Shown one piece after another: positions 1 through 8,112 of a stretch of DNA of 11,641 bases. Source of the stretch: JBDKJS01 sp039806065 (GTDB taxonomy: Bacteria > Bacteroidota > Bacteroidia > AKYH767-A > 2013-40CM-41-45); assembly GCA_039806065.1 (NCBI GenBank), contig JBDKJS010000032.1:1-11641 (forward strand), written 5' to 3'. Under the pieces are notes generated by a model. The model did not search any database. It saw only the letters and a program-made list of their open reading frames with translations, and was not told the origin of the DNA. The position numbers and the translations under genes are program-made. Each line of letters starts with the position of its first letter. Position 1 is the first letter of the stretch.

Positions 1-609
1 AATTTTACTTACTACACAGGTGCTCAGGGTACTACCAGTCTTACAGCAGGAACTAATTATGACCTTTCAGTAACTACGGAGTTTGACAACATTGTTTCGG
101 TTTGGTTTGACTTTAACCATGATGGTAATTACGATGCTAGTGAGTGGAGCCAAGTTTGCACAACATCTTTAGCATCAACTGCTAACATCATTAACATTGC
201 TATTCCTGCTGGCGCATTTAATGGCGTTACAGGTATGCGAATTAGAAGCCGTGCGGTTGGTAACCAAAATGGTGCTACAGATGCTTGCTTACAAATGGGC
301 TCTGGCGAAACTGAAGACTATGAAATAACCATTACCAATGGTGTAAATGGCATTGCAACCAATCAATTGAAAGGACTTACAGTATTCCCTTCTCCAGCAA
401 GCACAGTGGCCACAGTTAATTTTGGCCGCACATTAGAAAGTGCTATGGTTGTGGTTTATGATATGACAGGTAAAATGGTTGATAACATCAATGCATCAGG
501 TAGTAAATTCATCAATTTGAATACTGCTTCTTACCCTAATGGAATTTACAATATTGCAGTAAATGCAGGAATAGAAACTGCCAACCTTCGCTTAGTGATA
601 GCTAAGTAA
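1..609 (+). CDS. Secreted GEVED-domain protein with type IX secretion sorting tail (3' part only)
   Basis: The frame is open from the first base, so the 202 visible residues are the C-terminus of a longer protein whose start lies outside the window. Residues about 1-112 resemble a GEVED domain: an acidic, calcium-loop-like WFDFNHDGNYDASEW at 35-49 and the signature GSGETEDYEI at 100-109. Residues about 125-202 match the type IX (Por) C-terminal sorting domain, with FPSPA near 129, YDMTGKMV near 153, a GIYNIAV strand near 181, and a final strand ending in K. In this family the tail directs export across the outer membrane and is removed at the cell surface; GEVED domains occur in large adhesin-like or enzyme-bearing surface proteins. 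The catalytic or binding part, if any, is upstream and unseen, so the function is open. An internal ATG at 235 is not a likely start because the domain begins well before it. Confidence 0.88.
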   Translation, partial: NFTYYTGAQGTTSLTAGTNYDLSVTTEFDNIVSVWFDFNHDGNYDASEWSQVCTTSLASTANIINIAIPAGAFNGVTGMRIRSRAVGNQNGATDACLQMGSGETEDYEITITNGVNGIATNQLKGLTVFPSPASTVATVNFGRTLESAMVVVYDMTGKMVDNINASGSKFINLNTASYPNGIYNIAVNAGIETANLRLVIAK

Positions 610-627
610 GCTTATCTATATTTTTTA

Positions 628-664
628 AAAAAGTGGCGGCCAGTAAATTTGGTCGCCACTTTTT
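628..664 (+). terminator. Intrinsic terminator of the GEVED-protein gene
   Basis: A hairpin starts 18 bp after the stop codon. The arm 628-641 pairs with 651-664 over 14 bp including one G-T pair, with a 9-nt loop (642-650). An A-run leads into the stem and T5 closes it, so it could also work in reverse. The -33 element of the next promoter begins 2 bp later, which places a clean transcription boundary between the two genes. Confidence 0.85.
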
Positions 665-665
665 A

Positions 666-698
666 TTTGGTAGTAAGTCAAACTTATTGCTACCTTTG
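666..698 (+). promoter_or_regulatory. Bacteroidota-type promoter of the metH leader
   Basis: TTTG at 666-669 and TACCTTTG at 691-698 match the Bacteroidota housekeeping consensus (TTTG, about 19-21 nt, TAnnTTTG), with a spacer of 21 nt. Transcription would start near 703-707, roughly ten bases before the riboswitch P1 stem. The leader would then be about 235 nt long. The start site is inferred from spacing only. Confidence 0.8.
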
Positions 699-716
699 CA
701 ATGTTCTTTCGCATAA

Positions 717-827
717 GCTTATTAAGAAAGGTGGAGGGGTATCGCCCTATGAAGCCTTAGCAACCTCTGTAGTTTCTTGAAATTACAGAACGGTGCCAAA
801 TCGAACCTCTTGTTAGGATAGATAAGC
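717..827 (+). promoter_or_regulatory. SAM-I (S-box) riboswitch aptamer
   Basis: The conserved S-box core is present in order: AGGTGGAGGGG (729-739), the kink-turn side TGAAGCC (750-756), GCAACC (760-765) and GGTGCCA (792-798). P1 forms between 717-723 and 821-827 (7 pairs, last one G-T). P3 is a 9-bp stem, 767-775 with 780-788, with loop CTTG. P4 is short, around 806-817. The class binds S-adenosylmethionine and normally turns off methionine synthesis or uptake genes, which agrees with metH being the next gene. The downstream antiterminator and terminator (listed separately) make it an OFF switch acting on transcription. Confidence 0.95.
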
Positions 828-870
828 CTCAGAAATGTAAAAATATTGTTAAACATCTTCTGCGGTTTGT
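822..870 (+). promoter_or_regulatory. Antiterminator of the SAM-I expression platform
   Basis: The 3' strand of P1 and the bases after it (822-838) can pair with 853-870, which contains the 5' arm and loop of the terminator. Pairs: 822-828 with 864-870 (7 pairs, two G-T), a T829/C863 mismatch, 830-834 with 858-862, a bulged C857, then 835-838 with 853-856. The loop is 839-852. This structure cannot coexist with P1 or with the terminator, which is the expected three-way switch: low SAM gives antitermination, high SAM gives P1 plus termination. Pairing was worked out by hand, without energy calculation. Confidence 0.75.
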
Positions 871-888
871 GCGGAAGATGTTTTTTTT
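851..888 (+). terminator. Riboswitch-controlled intrinsic terminator (attenuator) before metH
   Basis: The arm 851-860 pairs perfectly with 874-883. The stem continues inward through 861-863 with 871-873, leaving a 7-nt loop. The T8 run (881-888) both closes the stem and forms the U-tract. It ends 53 bp before the metH start and would end transcription when SAM stabilises P1. Confidence 0.9.
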
Positions 889-925
889 ATGCCCATGAAT
901 GAGTAAAATAATAATTTAAATAAAA

Positions 926-937
926 ATACAATTGTAT
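926..937. repeat. 12-bp perfect palindrome just before the metH start
   Basis: ATACAATTGTAT lies four bases upstream of the metH ATG and downstream of the attenuator. It may be a DNA-binding site or a small RNA hairpin in the translation initiation region, but an AT-rich 12-bp palindrome could also arise by chance. No known operator consensus is matched. Confidence 0.35.
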
Positions 938-941
938 ACTG

Positions 942-3900
942 ATGATGATTCAAAGTAAAGAAATAACCACACTGAGTAAAGTCACTAGACAGGCCATTGA
1001 GCGAGATCTGAAGCAACGAATATTAATCATTGATGGTGCCATGGGTACCATGATTCAACGATATAAACTCACCGAAGCCGATTATCGTGGTGCAAGATTT
1101 GAAAATTGGGGGCATGACTTAAAAGGCAACAATGATTTATTGGTCCTCACGCAACCACAAATAGTGAAAGACATACATCTCGAGTATTTAAACAATGGTG
1201 CTGATATCATTGAAACCAATACTTTCAATGCGCAAAAAATATCATTGGCCGATTATAAGATGGAAGCATTGGCTTATGAAATTAACTTTGAGGCTACTCG
1301 CATCGCCCGTGCTGCGGTAGAAACTTATTTAGCATCCAATCCTACTTCATCGGCCAAGTATGTTGCCGGGGCAGTGGGGCCAACAAATAGAACATTAAGT
1401 TTGAGTCCTGATGTGAATGATCCTGGATATAGAGCAGTTACCTTTGATGAAGTGGTAGCCGCCTATGAGGAGCAAGTGTTAGGTCTTGTAGAGGGTGGTG
1501 CTGATTTATTGTTGGTTGAAACCATTTTCGATACGCTAAATGCCAAAGCAGCTTTATTTGCCATTCAAAATATATTGAAGGAAAAGAAAATTGATATTCC
1601 TGTGATGATTTCAGGTACCATTACTGATGCCAGCGGAAGAACGCTTTCTGGACAAACGGTTGAAGCATTTTTAAATGCAGTATCACACGTTAATTTATTA
1701 AGCATAGGATTGAATTGTGCTTTAGGTGCAAGGGATATGCGACCTTACCTACAAGAGTTAAGTCAAAAATCGCCATTCTATATATCATGTTATCCCAATG
1801 CCGGACTTCCTAACCAATTTGGTGAGTATGATGAAACCCCAGAGCAAATGTGCCATCAAGTTGATGATTTCATGCAGAGTGGATTTGTGAACATCATTGG
1901 TGGTTGTTGTGGCACCACACCAGATCATATTAAACACATAGCCCAACATGCACGCAAGCACCAACCTCGCACTAGGCCAGTTATTGAACCCTTGCTAAGA
2001 CTAAGTGGATTAGAAGCCATCACCTACCGCAATGATGCCAACTTCATGAATATTGGAGAGCGAACCAATGTTACAGGGTCGAAAAAATTTTTACGGCTCA
2101 TCAAGGACAATAAATTTGATGAAGCTGTAGCCATAGCTCGTGAACAAGTAGAGGGTGGAGCCCAAGCAATAGATATTAATATGGACGAAGGCATGTTAGA
2201 TGCCGTAAGTGCAATGACTAAATACATCAACTTGATAAGTGCTGAACCCGATATTGCTCGCGTGCCCTTAATGATTGACAGCAGCAAATTTGAAGTAATT
2301 GAAGCCGGGCTAAAATGCACTCAAGGTAAAGCCATCGTAAATTCCATATCTTTAAAAGGTGGCGAAGCCGAGTTTATTCACCAAGCCAACGTAGTGAAAC
2401 AATATGGAGCTGCAGTAATTGTAATGCTATTTGATGAGCAAGGTCAAGCAGACACCACGGCTCGTAGAATAGCCATCGCAAAGAGAGCCTATGATATATT
2501 AGTGCAAAAAGTTTATTTTAATCCTTTTGATATTATCATAGATCCTAATATTTTCCCTGTAGCCACAGGCATGGAAGAGCATCGAAAAAATGCTGTAAGT
2601 TTTTTTGAAGCTACTTCATGGATTAAGCAAAATTTGAAAGGGGTAAAAATTTCGGGAGGGGTAAGCAATGTCTCGTTTTCTTTCAGAGGCAATGATCATG
2701 TTCGAGAGGCTATACACAGTGTGTTTTTATATCATGCCATTAAACATGGGATGGATATGGGCATAGTAAATCCTAGTCAATTAATTGTTTACAATGATAT
2801 CGAACCTAAATTACTATCGTTGGTTGAAGATGTTATTTTAGATAGAAATGATCATGCTACCGAAGCGCTCATAACCTATGCCGAATCCATTAAAGGTGCT
2901 GGAAAAGAAAAAGAAACCAAGCTCGAAGAGTGGCGAAATGGAAATGTTCAAGACCGTTTAACACACTCTTTAATTAAAGGCATTACAGATTACATTGAGA
3001 CAGATACTGAAGAAGCAAGGCAGCAGTGTACCAAGGCACTTGATGTTATAGAGGGTCCATTGATGCAGGGCATGAGTGTTGTTGGCGATTTGTTTGGTGA
3101 AGGAAAAATGTTTTTGCCACAAGTAGTGAAAAGTGCCAGAGTAATGAAGAAGGCAGTTGCTTATCTTACACCATATGTAGAAGCGGAGAAAGTAAAAGGA
3201 CAATCTAAAGGAAAGATTGTGTTAGCAACAGTCAAAGGTGATGTTCATGATATTGGAAAAAATATTGTTGGTGTAGTATTAGGATGCAACAGTTACGAAA
3301 TTGTTGATCTTGGCGTAATGGTGCCCACTGATAAAATTTTAGAGGCAGCTAAAAAACACCAGGCTGATATCATTGGCCTAAGTGGTTTAATAACACCTTC
3401 ACTAGATGAAATGGTGCATGTGGCCAAAGAAATGGAACGAGAGGGCTTAAAAATGCCCTTGCTCATAGGAGGCGCTACTACCAGCAAAGTGCATACTGCA
3501 GTAAAAATTGAACCGCACTATTCAGGCACGGTAGTGCATGTTAATGATGCATCGAGAAGTGTACCAGTGGTGAGCAACCTGCTTTCTAATGATTTGAAAA
3601 ATGAATTTATTAAAAGCATCAAAGCAGAGCATGAGCGCACTCGGTCATACCATGCAGCTGATAGAGCGGCTACCAAGTTTTTAAAGTATGATGATGCTGT
3701 CAAAAACAGCTTTCGACTCGCTACTGAACCTGCAAAAGCACCTAAGTTTAAGGGAATTAAAGTGTTAGATGATTATAGCATATCAGAAATAGCTACTTAT
3801 ATTGACTGGACACCATTTTTTATTAGTTGGGAGATGAAGGGGAGCTATCCAAAAATATTGGAAGATGATAAAAGGGGGGAGGAAGCTAGAAAATTATTTA

Positions 3901-4625
3901 AAGATGCCAATGATATGCTCCAAAAAATAATTGAAGAGAAATGGTTGACAGCAAAGGCGGTAATTGGAATTTATGAAGCAGCAGCAGATGGTGACGATAT
4001 TAATGTAAGTTTAGAGGGTAAGCCATTGGCAAAACTTCACACTCTAAGGCAGCAAACAGAGAAGCCCAAGGGCACTGCCAATGTTGCTTTAGCCGATTTT
4101 GTTCATCCCCATGGCGACCACATCGGGTTATTTGCTTGTTGCGCTGGATTCGGCATTGATAGTCAGTTGGCTAAGTATGAAGCAAGCCATGATGATTATA
4201 GCGCCATCATGCTCAAAGCCATTGCTGATCGATTGGCTGAAGCATTTGCCGAATTATTACATCAAAAATTAAGAAAAGAGTGGTGGGCTTATGCTCCCCA
4301 TGAAGCTCTCAGTAACATGGACCTGATAAAGGAATCTTATCAAGGCATAAGGCCTGCACCAGGCTATCCCTCACAGCCAGATCACACCGAAAAGCTAACC
4401 ATCTGGAAGCTATTGAATATTGAGCAGCACATCGGGTTGCAACTCACTGAAAGTTTGGCCATGGTGCCAACAGCAGCCGTGAGTGGACTCTATTTTGCAA
4501 ATGAACAAGCCCACTACTTTGCATTGGGTAAAATACTAAAAGATCAAGTGGCGCACTATGCTCAGCGAAAGGGAATAACTTTGGAAGAGGCCGAAAGGTG
4601 GCTGTCACCTAATTTAGGATATTAG
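942..4625 (+). CDS. metH: Cobalamin-dependent methionine synthase MetH (EC 2.1.1.13)
   Basis: This cytoplasmic enzyme methylates homocysteine to methionine using 5-methyltetrahydrofolate via methylcobalamin. At 1227 aa it is a complete, unsplit MetH of the usual length. Homocysteine-binding barrel, about 20-340: DGAMGTMIQ at 31-39 and zinc ligands C259, C322, C323 in GLNCALGA and GGCCG. Pterin-binding barrel, about 365-630: MNIGERTNVTGS near 369-380. Cobalamin cap, about 660-750, and B12 Rossmann domain to about 890: GDVHDIGKN with H769 as lower cobalt ligand. AdoMet reactivation domain, about 930-1227: RPAPGYPS near 1137 and the terminal ERWLSPNLGY. The start is one of two adjacent ATGs (942 or 945); no Shine-Dalgarno is visible. 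A SAM-I riboswitch and attenuator control it. Host methionine synthesis by this route requires B12. No metF or other methionine gene is adjacent. Confidence 0.98.
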   Translation: MMIQSKEITTLSKVTRQAIERDLKQRILIIDGAMGTMIQRYKLTEADYRGARFENWGHDLKGNNDLLVLTQPQIVKDIHLEYLNNGADIIETNTFNAQKISLADYKMEALAYEINFEATRIARAAVETYLASNPTSSAKYVAGAVGPTNRTLSLSPDVNDPGYRAVTFDEVVAAYEEQVLGLVEGGADLLLVETIFDTLNAKAALFAIQNILKEKKIDIPVMISGTITDASGRTLSGQTVEAFLNAVSHVNLLSIGLNCALGARDMRPYLQELSQKSPFYISCYPNAGLPNQFGEYDETPEQMCHQVDDFMQSGFVNIIGGCCGTTPDHIKHIAQHARKHQPRTRPVIEPLLRLSGLEAITYRNDANFMNIGERTNVTGSKKFLRLIKDNKFDEAVAIAREQVEGGAQAIDINMDEGMLDAVSAMTKYINLISAEPDIARVPLMIDSSKFEVIEAGLKCTQGKAIVNSISLKGGEAEFIHQANVVKQYGAAVIVMLFDEQGQADTTARRIAIAKRAYDILVQKVYFNPFDIIIDPNIFPVATGMEEHRKNAVSFFEATSWIKQNLKGVKISGGVSNVSFSFRGNDHVREAIHSVFLYHAIKHGMDMGIVNPSQLIVYNDIEPKLLSLVEDVILDRNDHATEALITYAESIKGAGKEKETKLEEWRNGNVQDRLTHSLIKGITDYIETDTEEARQQCTKALDVIEGPLMQGMSVVGDLFGEGKMFLPQVVKSARVMKKAVAYLTPYVEAEKVKGQSKGKIVLATVKGDVHDIGKNIVGVVLGCNSYEIVDLGVMVPTDKILEAAKKHQADIIGLSGLITPSLDEMVHVAKEMEREGLKMPLLIGGATTSKVHTAVKIEPHYSGTVVHVNDASRSVPVVSNLLSNDLKNEFIKSIKAEHERTRSYHAADRAATKFLKYDDAVKNSFRLATEPAKAPKFKGIKVLDDYSISEIATYIDWTPFFISWEMKGSYPKILEDDKRGEEARKLFKDANDMLQKIIEEKWLTAKAVIGIYEAAADGDDINVSLEGKPLAKLHTLRQQTEKPKGTANVALADFVHPHGDHIGLFACCAGFGIDSQLAKYEASHDDYSAIMLKAIADRLAEAFAELLHQKLRKEWWAYAPHEALSNMDLIKESYQGIRPAPGYPSQPDHTEKLTIWKLLNIEQHIGLQLTESLAMVPTAAVSGLYFANEQAHYFALGKILKDQVAHYAQRKGITLEEAERWLSPNLGY

Positions 4626-4653
4626 TTTATTGTAAAAATAAAACAAAATAAAA

Positions 4654-7600
4654 ATGAAATTAAAATTCAAGATTAGTCTGCTTGTTGTATTATTAAGTTG
4701 GCTGTACAGTAATAGTCAAATACAAATGAAACCAGGGGATCTATCAGACCCTCAGCTACCTCAATTTGCACGACTCATGTATGCTTCCAACCCTAATTAT
4801 TGGGAGGTTACCAAGGCATTCGATGCATTTAGAATGCAAAAGGATTTTAAGGAAACTTATCATACCGCTTATTACAAACATTGGAGTCGATGGGCAAAAC
4901 CATTCGTAAATGACAATGGAGAAATTGTAAAATATGGATCCACGAATACTTCGGTTCGTTCCAATAACAAATCAGGTAATATTACATCAGGCAGTAATTG
5001 GAACTATGCCGGACCTGATCGCCATTTTAAAGTTCGGTATGATGCTACAGACCCAGTTAAAGAGGTATCATGGCATGCTAACATGTATTGCATAGATCAA
5101 AGTGCCACCAATACCAATGTGTTGTATGCGGGTGGAGAAAATGGAGGTATATATAAATCTATTGACAAGGGATTGAATTGGCAATACATCAGTAGGACTT
5201 ATGATATGGTGAGTGTAAGCGCCATTGCGGTTTCGCCATTTGATGAAAATCTGGTAATTGCCACTGCAGATAATGCTACCTACAGAACTCTTGATGGAGG
5301 AAATACTTGGTCATTGGCTAACACTTCATTGGGAAGTGTGAATGTATGGCAAATATTATTTGATCCAGTATTAAGCAATGTAGTGTTTGCGGCTACCGCT
5401 GATGGTCTTTACAGAAGTATCGATGGAGGCATTAACTTTAGCAATATTTTTGCTGGCGAATGCCAGTCAGTTGCATTCAAGCCCGATGACCACAATGTGG
5501 TGTATGCTTTGCAATACAGTAGTGTAAGCAAAATTGCATCATTTTATAAATCTATTAATAATGGAACTAGTTTTTCCATAAAGCCTAATGGATGGTTTCA
5601 AGTTCCTGCAGTGGATGCCGGCCTTATTCAAAGTTATGGAGGTCGGATAGCTACTACCTCAGCCGATAATGATCGGGTGTATGTATTATTAGTAGGTGAA
5701 AGCCAATCATCGGCACAGTTGCAATTGCAAGGACAAATTGGAATTTATAAAAGTAATGATGCTGGCGAATCATGGTCACTCCCACATGGCACCATAGGCG
5801 CACCATATAATGCCAATACACATCCCAATATGATGACTTTCTCTGGCGACAACAATACGTACACCCAAATTTATTATAATACAGCGCTGGCAGTATCGCA
5901 ATTAAATGCTGATGAATTATTGGTTGGAGGTTTGTCGATGTGGCGAAGCACCGATGCTGGCGTAAGTTATGATCCAGTAGGGGGCTATGTGGGCAGCGTT
6001 GACTACATTCATCCCGATATTCAGGAATTTAAGGTTTATAAAACATCACCTAGCACACAAGAGATTTGGTGGGCCAGTGATGGTGGTATAAATTACAGTA
6101 CAGATTTTGTGCAAACACATGCTGCACGTTCGGCAGGGTTACTAGGTGTGGCATGTTGGGGTTTTGATCAAGGCTGGAATGATGACATCATGGTTGGAGG
6201 GCGATACCATAATGGCAATGCAGGTAGAAGAGATGGTTATCCAGGTGCAGCATTCCAACAACTAGGCGGTGGTGAAGCACCCACAGGTTATGTAAATTAT
6301 AGCAATGAGCAGAAAACGTATTACAGTGACATTGATGGAATAGTACTTGCAGATACACTTAATGGCTTAAGCTCCAGATTTCCGATAGCTGAAGATCCAA
6401 ATGAGAGTTATGTAGATAATAGTAGCTCGCGAATGGTATTCGATTGGGATTATTGGAATGTGGTATATATGGGTCAGGAAAATAAAATATTGATAAGCAC
6501 CAACGGAGGCAGCAGTTATGGTGTACATTTTGTATTCGGTAATACTCCATCTAATAGTATTTTATGGATCGAACAAAGTAGATCCAATCCCAATGTAATC
6601 TATGCCCAGCAAATAGTGAACAATGTAAGTATCTTATGGAAAAGTAGCGATAGGGGTAACTCTTGGAATCAAGTACCACTTCCACTCAGTAGGCGGCAAA
6701 TGAATTTTACCTTAAGTGGGTCTTCGTCAAACGAATTGTGGGTGAGCTATCCAACTGCACCCAATGGGAATAAAATTTATAAAACAATTAATGGTGGCAG
6801 TCAGTGGATCAACCTTACCACAGCCGATTTAAATGGATATGAAATAGATGCCATTTGTCATCAATATGGTACTGATGGTGGAATTTATCTAGCCACTTAC
6901 CATGGTCCAGTTTTTTATCGAAACAATGGCATGGCCAATTGGCAAGTGCTAGGAACAGATATACCTGCCATATCTTACCCTTTAAGAGTTGTACCATTTT
7001 ATAGAGATCAAAAACTTAGATTGGCCACATGGCATCTGGGCATTTGGGAGCATCCACTTTATGAAGCAAGCGATCTAATTGCCGACTTCTCTGCTAACTA
7101 TAGCCAGTTTTATTGCCCGGGTGATACAATAAAATTTGTACCGCATGCAGTCACGCAAGGAGCAGCAACTTACAATTGGATATTTACTGGTGGTACTCCT
7201 GCCAATAGCACAGCTATGTATCCACAGGTGGTTTACACCTCAGTAGGTAGTTATGACGTAACTTTAATAGTAACTGAAAATGGTATAGCTGATACAATAA
7301 CCAAGACTGCATTCATTGGCACTGTGCCTGCAAGCAATAATTTGATAGTTGAAAATTTTGAAACAGGCATTTTTGATAACAGCTGGAAGGCGGTTGGGAA
7401 TGGAATATCGGCTAGTAATTGGACAGTGAATGGGAATGCTTCAGGATTTGGTACGGGAACATATGCAATGGTTTATGATAATTGGACCTATGATGCATTG
7501 GGAAGTAGTGATGCCATATGGCTTGGAAAACAAAATTTTCAAGCTGTTCAATTAACAAAATTATATTTTGATGTGGCCTATGCAAGGTATAGCAGTGCTT

Positions 7601-8112
7601 ATAGTGATACTCTAGAAATAAAATACTCAACTGACTGTGGCAGCACCTTCACTTCTATTTATAAAAAAGGAGGAACGGCCTTGGCCACGGCACCTCAAAA
7701 TAGCACAGCACCCTTTGTGCCCACTCCCACTCAATGGCGAACCGATAGTATTAACATCTCAGCTTTGAGTGGCAGCAGCGAAATCATCTTTTCATTTGAA
7801 AACATTGGCTACTTTGGTCAAGTGTTGTATGTGGACAATATTAATTTAGCTAGCACCAATACAGGGCTACAATCAACTATTGAAAAGAATGAATTGGTTG
7901 CCTTCCCCAATCCAGCCAAACATTCTTTCACCCTCACTGGGCATGCACCTCTTGGTGAAATTCAAATTGTGGATGCAACAGGAAAACTAATTGATAGTTT
8001 TACCACCAACCTTAATGCTACTGAAGTCAATTGCAGTACATGGAGCAGTGGCGTTTATTTTGTGCAGGCCAATGGTAAACAATCACAAGTGATTAAATTT
8101 ATTAAGCAGTAG
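4654..8112 (+). CDS. Secreted Asp-box beta-propeller / PKD protein with type IX sorting tail
   Basis: 1152 aa. A signal peptide covers residues 1 to about 22 (Lys-rich start, LLVVLLSWLY core, SNSQ). Ten Asp-box-like motifs (S/T-x-D-x-G-x-x-aromatic, some with N for D) follow at 169, 212, 255, 300, 367, 432, 474, 615, 664 and 711, as in sortilin/VPS10-type or sialidase-like propellers. A PKD domain spans about 808-889 (WIFTGGTP; VGSYDVTLIV). A beta-rich jelly-roll-like region follows at about 895-1068. Residues about 1080-1152 form a type IX sorting domain (AFPNPA, ATGKLI, SGVYFVQ, ending KFIKQ). The protein is therefore expected at the cell surface or outside. Such propellers bind or cleave glycans or peptides, but no catalytic residue set could be assigned, so no enzyme is claimed. 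The gene begins 28 bp after metH with no terminator between, and its 3' end overlaps the converging channel gene by 11 bp. Confidence 0.93.
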   Translation: MKLKFKISLLVVLLSWLYSNSQIQMKPGDLSDPQLPQFARLMYASNPNYWEVTKAFDAFRMQKDFKETYHTAYYKHWSRWAKPFVNDNGEIVKYGSTNTSVRSNNKSGNITSGSNWNYAGPDRHFKVRYDATDPVKEVSWHANMYCIDQSATNTNVLYAGGENGGIYKSIDKGLNWQYISRTYDMVSVSAIAVSPFDENLVIATADNATYRTLDGGNTWSLANTSLGSVNVWQILFDPVLSNVVFAATADGLYRSIDGGINFSNIFAGECQSVAFKPDDHNVVYALQYSSVSKIASFYKSINNGTSFSIKPNGWFQVPAVDAGLIQSYGGRIATTSADNDRVYVLLVGESQSSAQLQLQGQIGIYKSNDAGESWSLPHGTIGAPYNANTHPNMMTFSGDNNTYTQIYYNTALAVSQLNADELLVGGLSMWRSTDAGVSYDPVGGYVGSVDYIHPDIQEFKVYKTSPSTQEIWWASDGGINYSTDFVQTHAARSAGLLGVACWGFDQGWNDDIMVGGRYHNGNAGRRDGYPGAAFQQLGGGEAPTGYVNYSNEQKTYYSDIDGIVLADTLNGLSSRFPIAEDPNESYVDNSSSRMVFDWDYWNVVYMGQENKILISTNGGSSYGVHFVFGNTPSNSILWIEQSRSNPNVIYAQQIVNNVSILWKSSDRGNSWNQVPLPLSRRQMNFTLSGSSSNELWVSYPTAPNGNKIYKTINGGSQWINLTTADLNGYEIDAICHQYGTDGGIYLATYHGPVFYRNNGMANWQVLGTDIPAISYPLRVVPFYRDQKLRLATWHLGIWEHPLYEASDLIADFSANYSQFYCPGDTIKFVPHAVTQGAATYNWIFTGGTPANSTAMYPQVVYTSVGSYDVTLIVTENGIADTITKTAFIGTVPASNNLIVENFETGIFDNSWKAVGNGISASNWTVNGNASGFGTGTYAMVYDNWTYDALGSSDAIWLGKQNFQAVQLTKLYFDVAYARYSSAYSDTLEIKYSTDCGSTFTSIYKKGGTALATAPQNSTAPFVPTPTQWRTDSINISALSGSSEIIFSFENIGYFGQVLYVDNINLASTNTGLQSTIEKNELVAFPNPAKHSFTLTGHAPLGEIQIVDATGKLIDSFTTNLNATEVNCSTWSSGVYFVQANGKQSQVIKFIKQ

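Noticed and set aside
889..906. Mini-ORF ATG CCC ATG AAT GAG TAA (MPMNE) upstream of metH, with two Met codons in five
   Set aside because: It lies after the attenuator, so it cannot control that hairpin as a leader peptide, and five codons are expected by chance.
2024..2320. Minus-strand open frame within metH
   Set aside because: It overlaps the conserved pterin-binding domain and has no initiation signals or recognisable protein features.
8081..8094. Inverted repeat AATCAC-AA-GTGATT near the convergent gene ends as a shared terminator
   Set aside because: The stem is only about five base pairs once a loop is allowed, and no T-tract follows on either strand.
4654..8112. Sialidase assignment for the Asp-box propeller protein
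   Set aside because: Asp-boxes mark the fold, not the activity; I could not identify the sialidase arginine triad or the FRIP motif, so no enzyme function is claimed.
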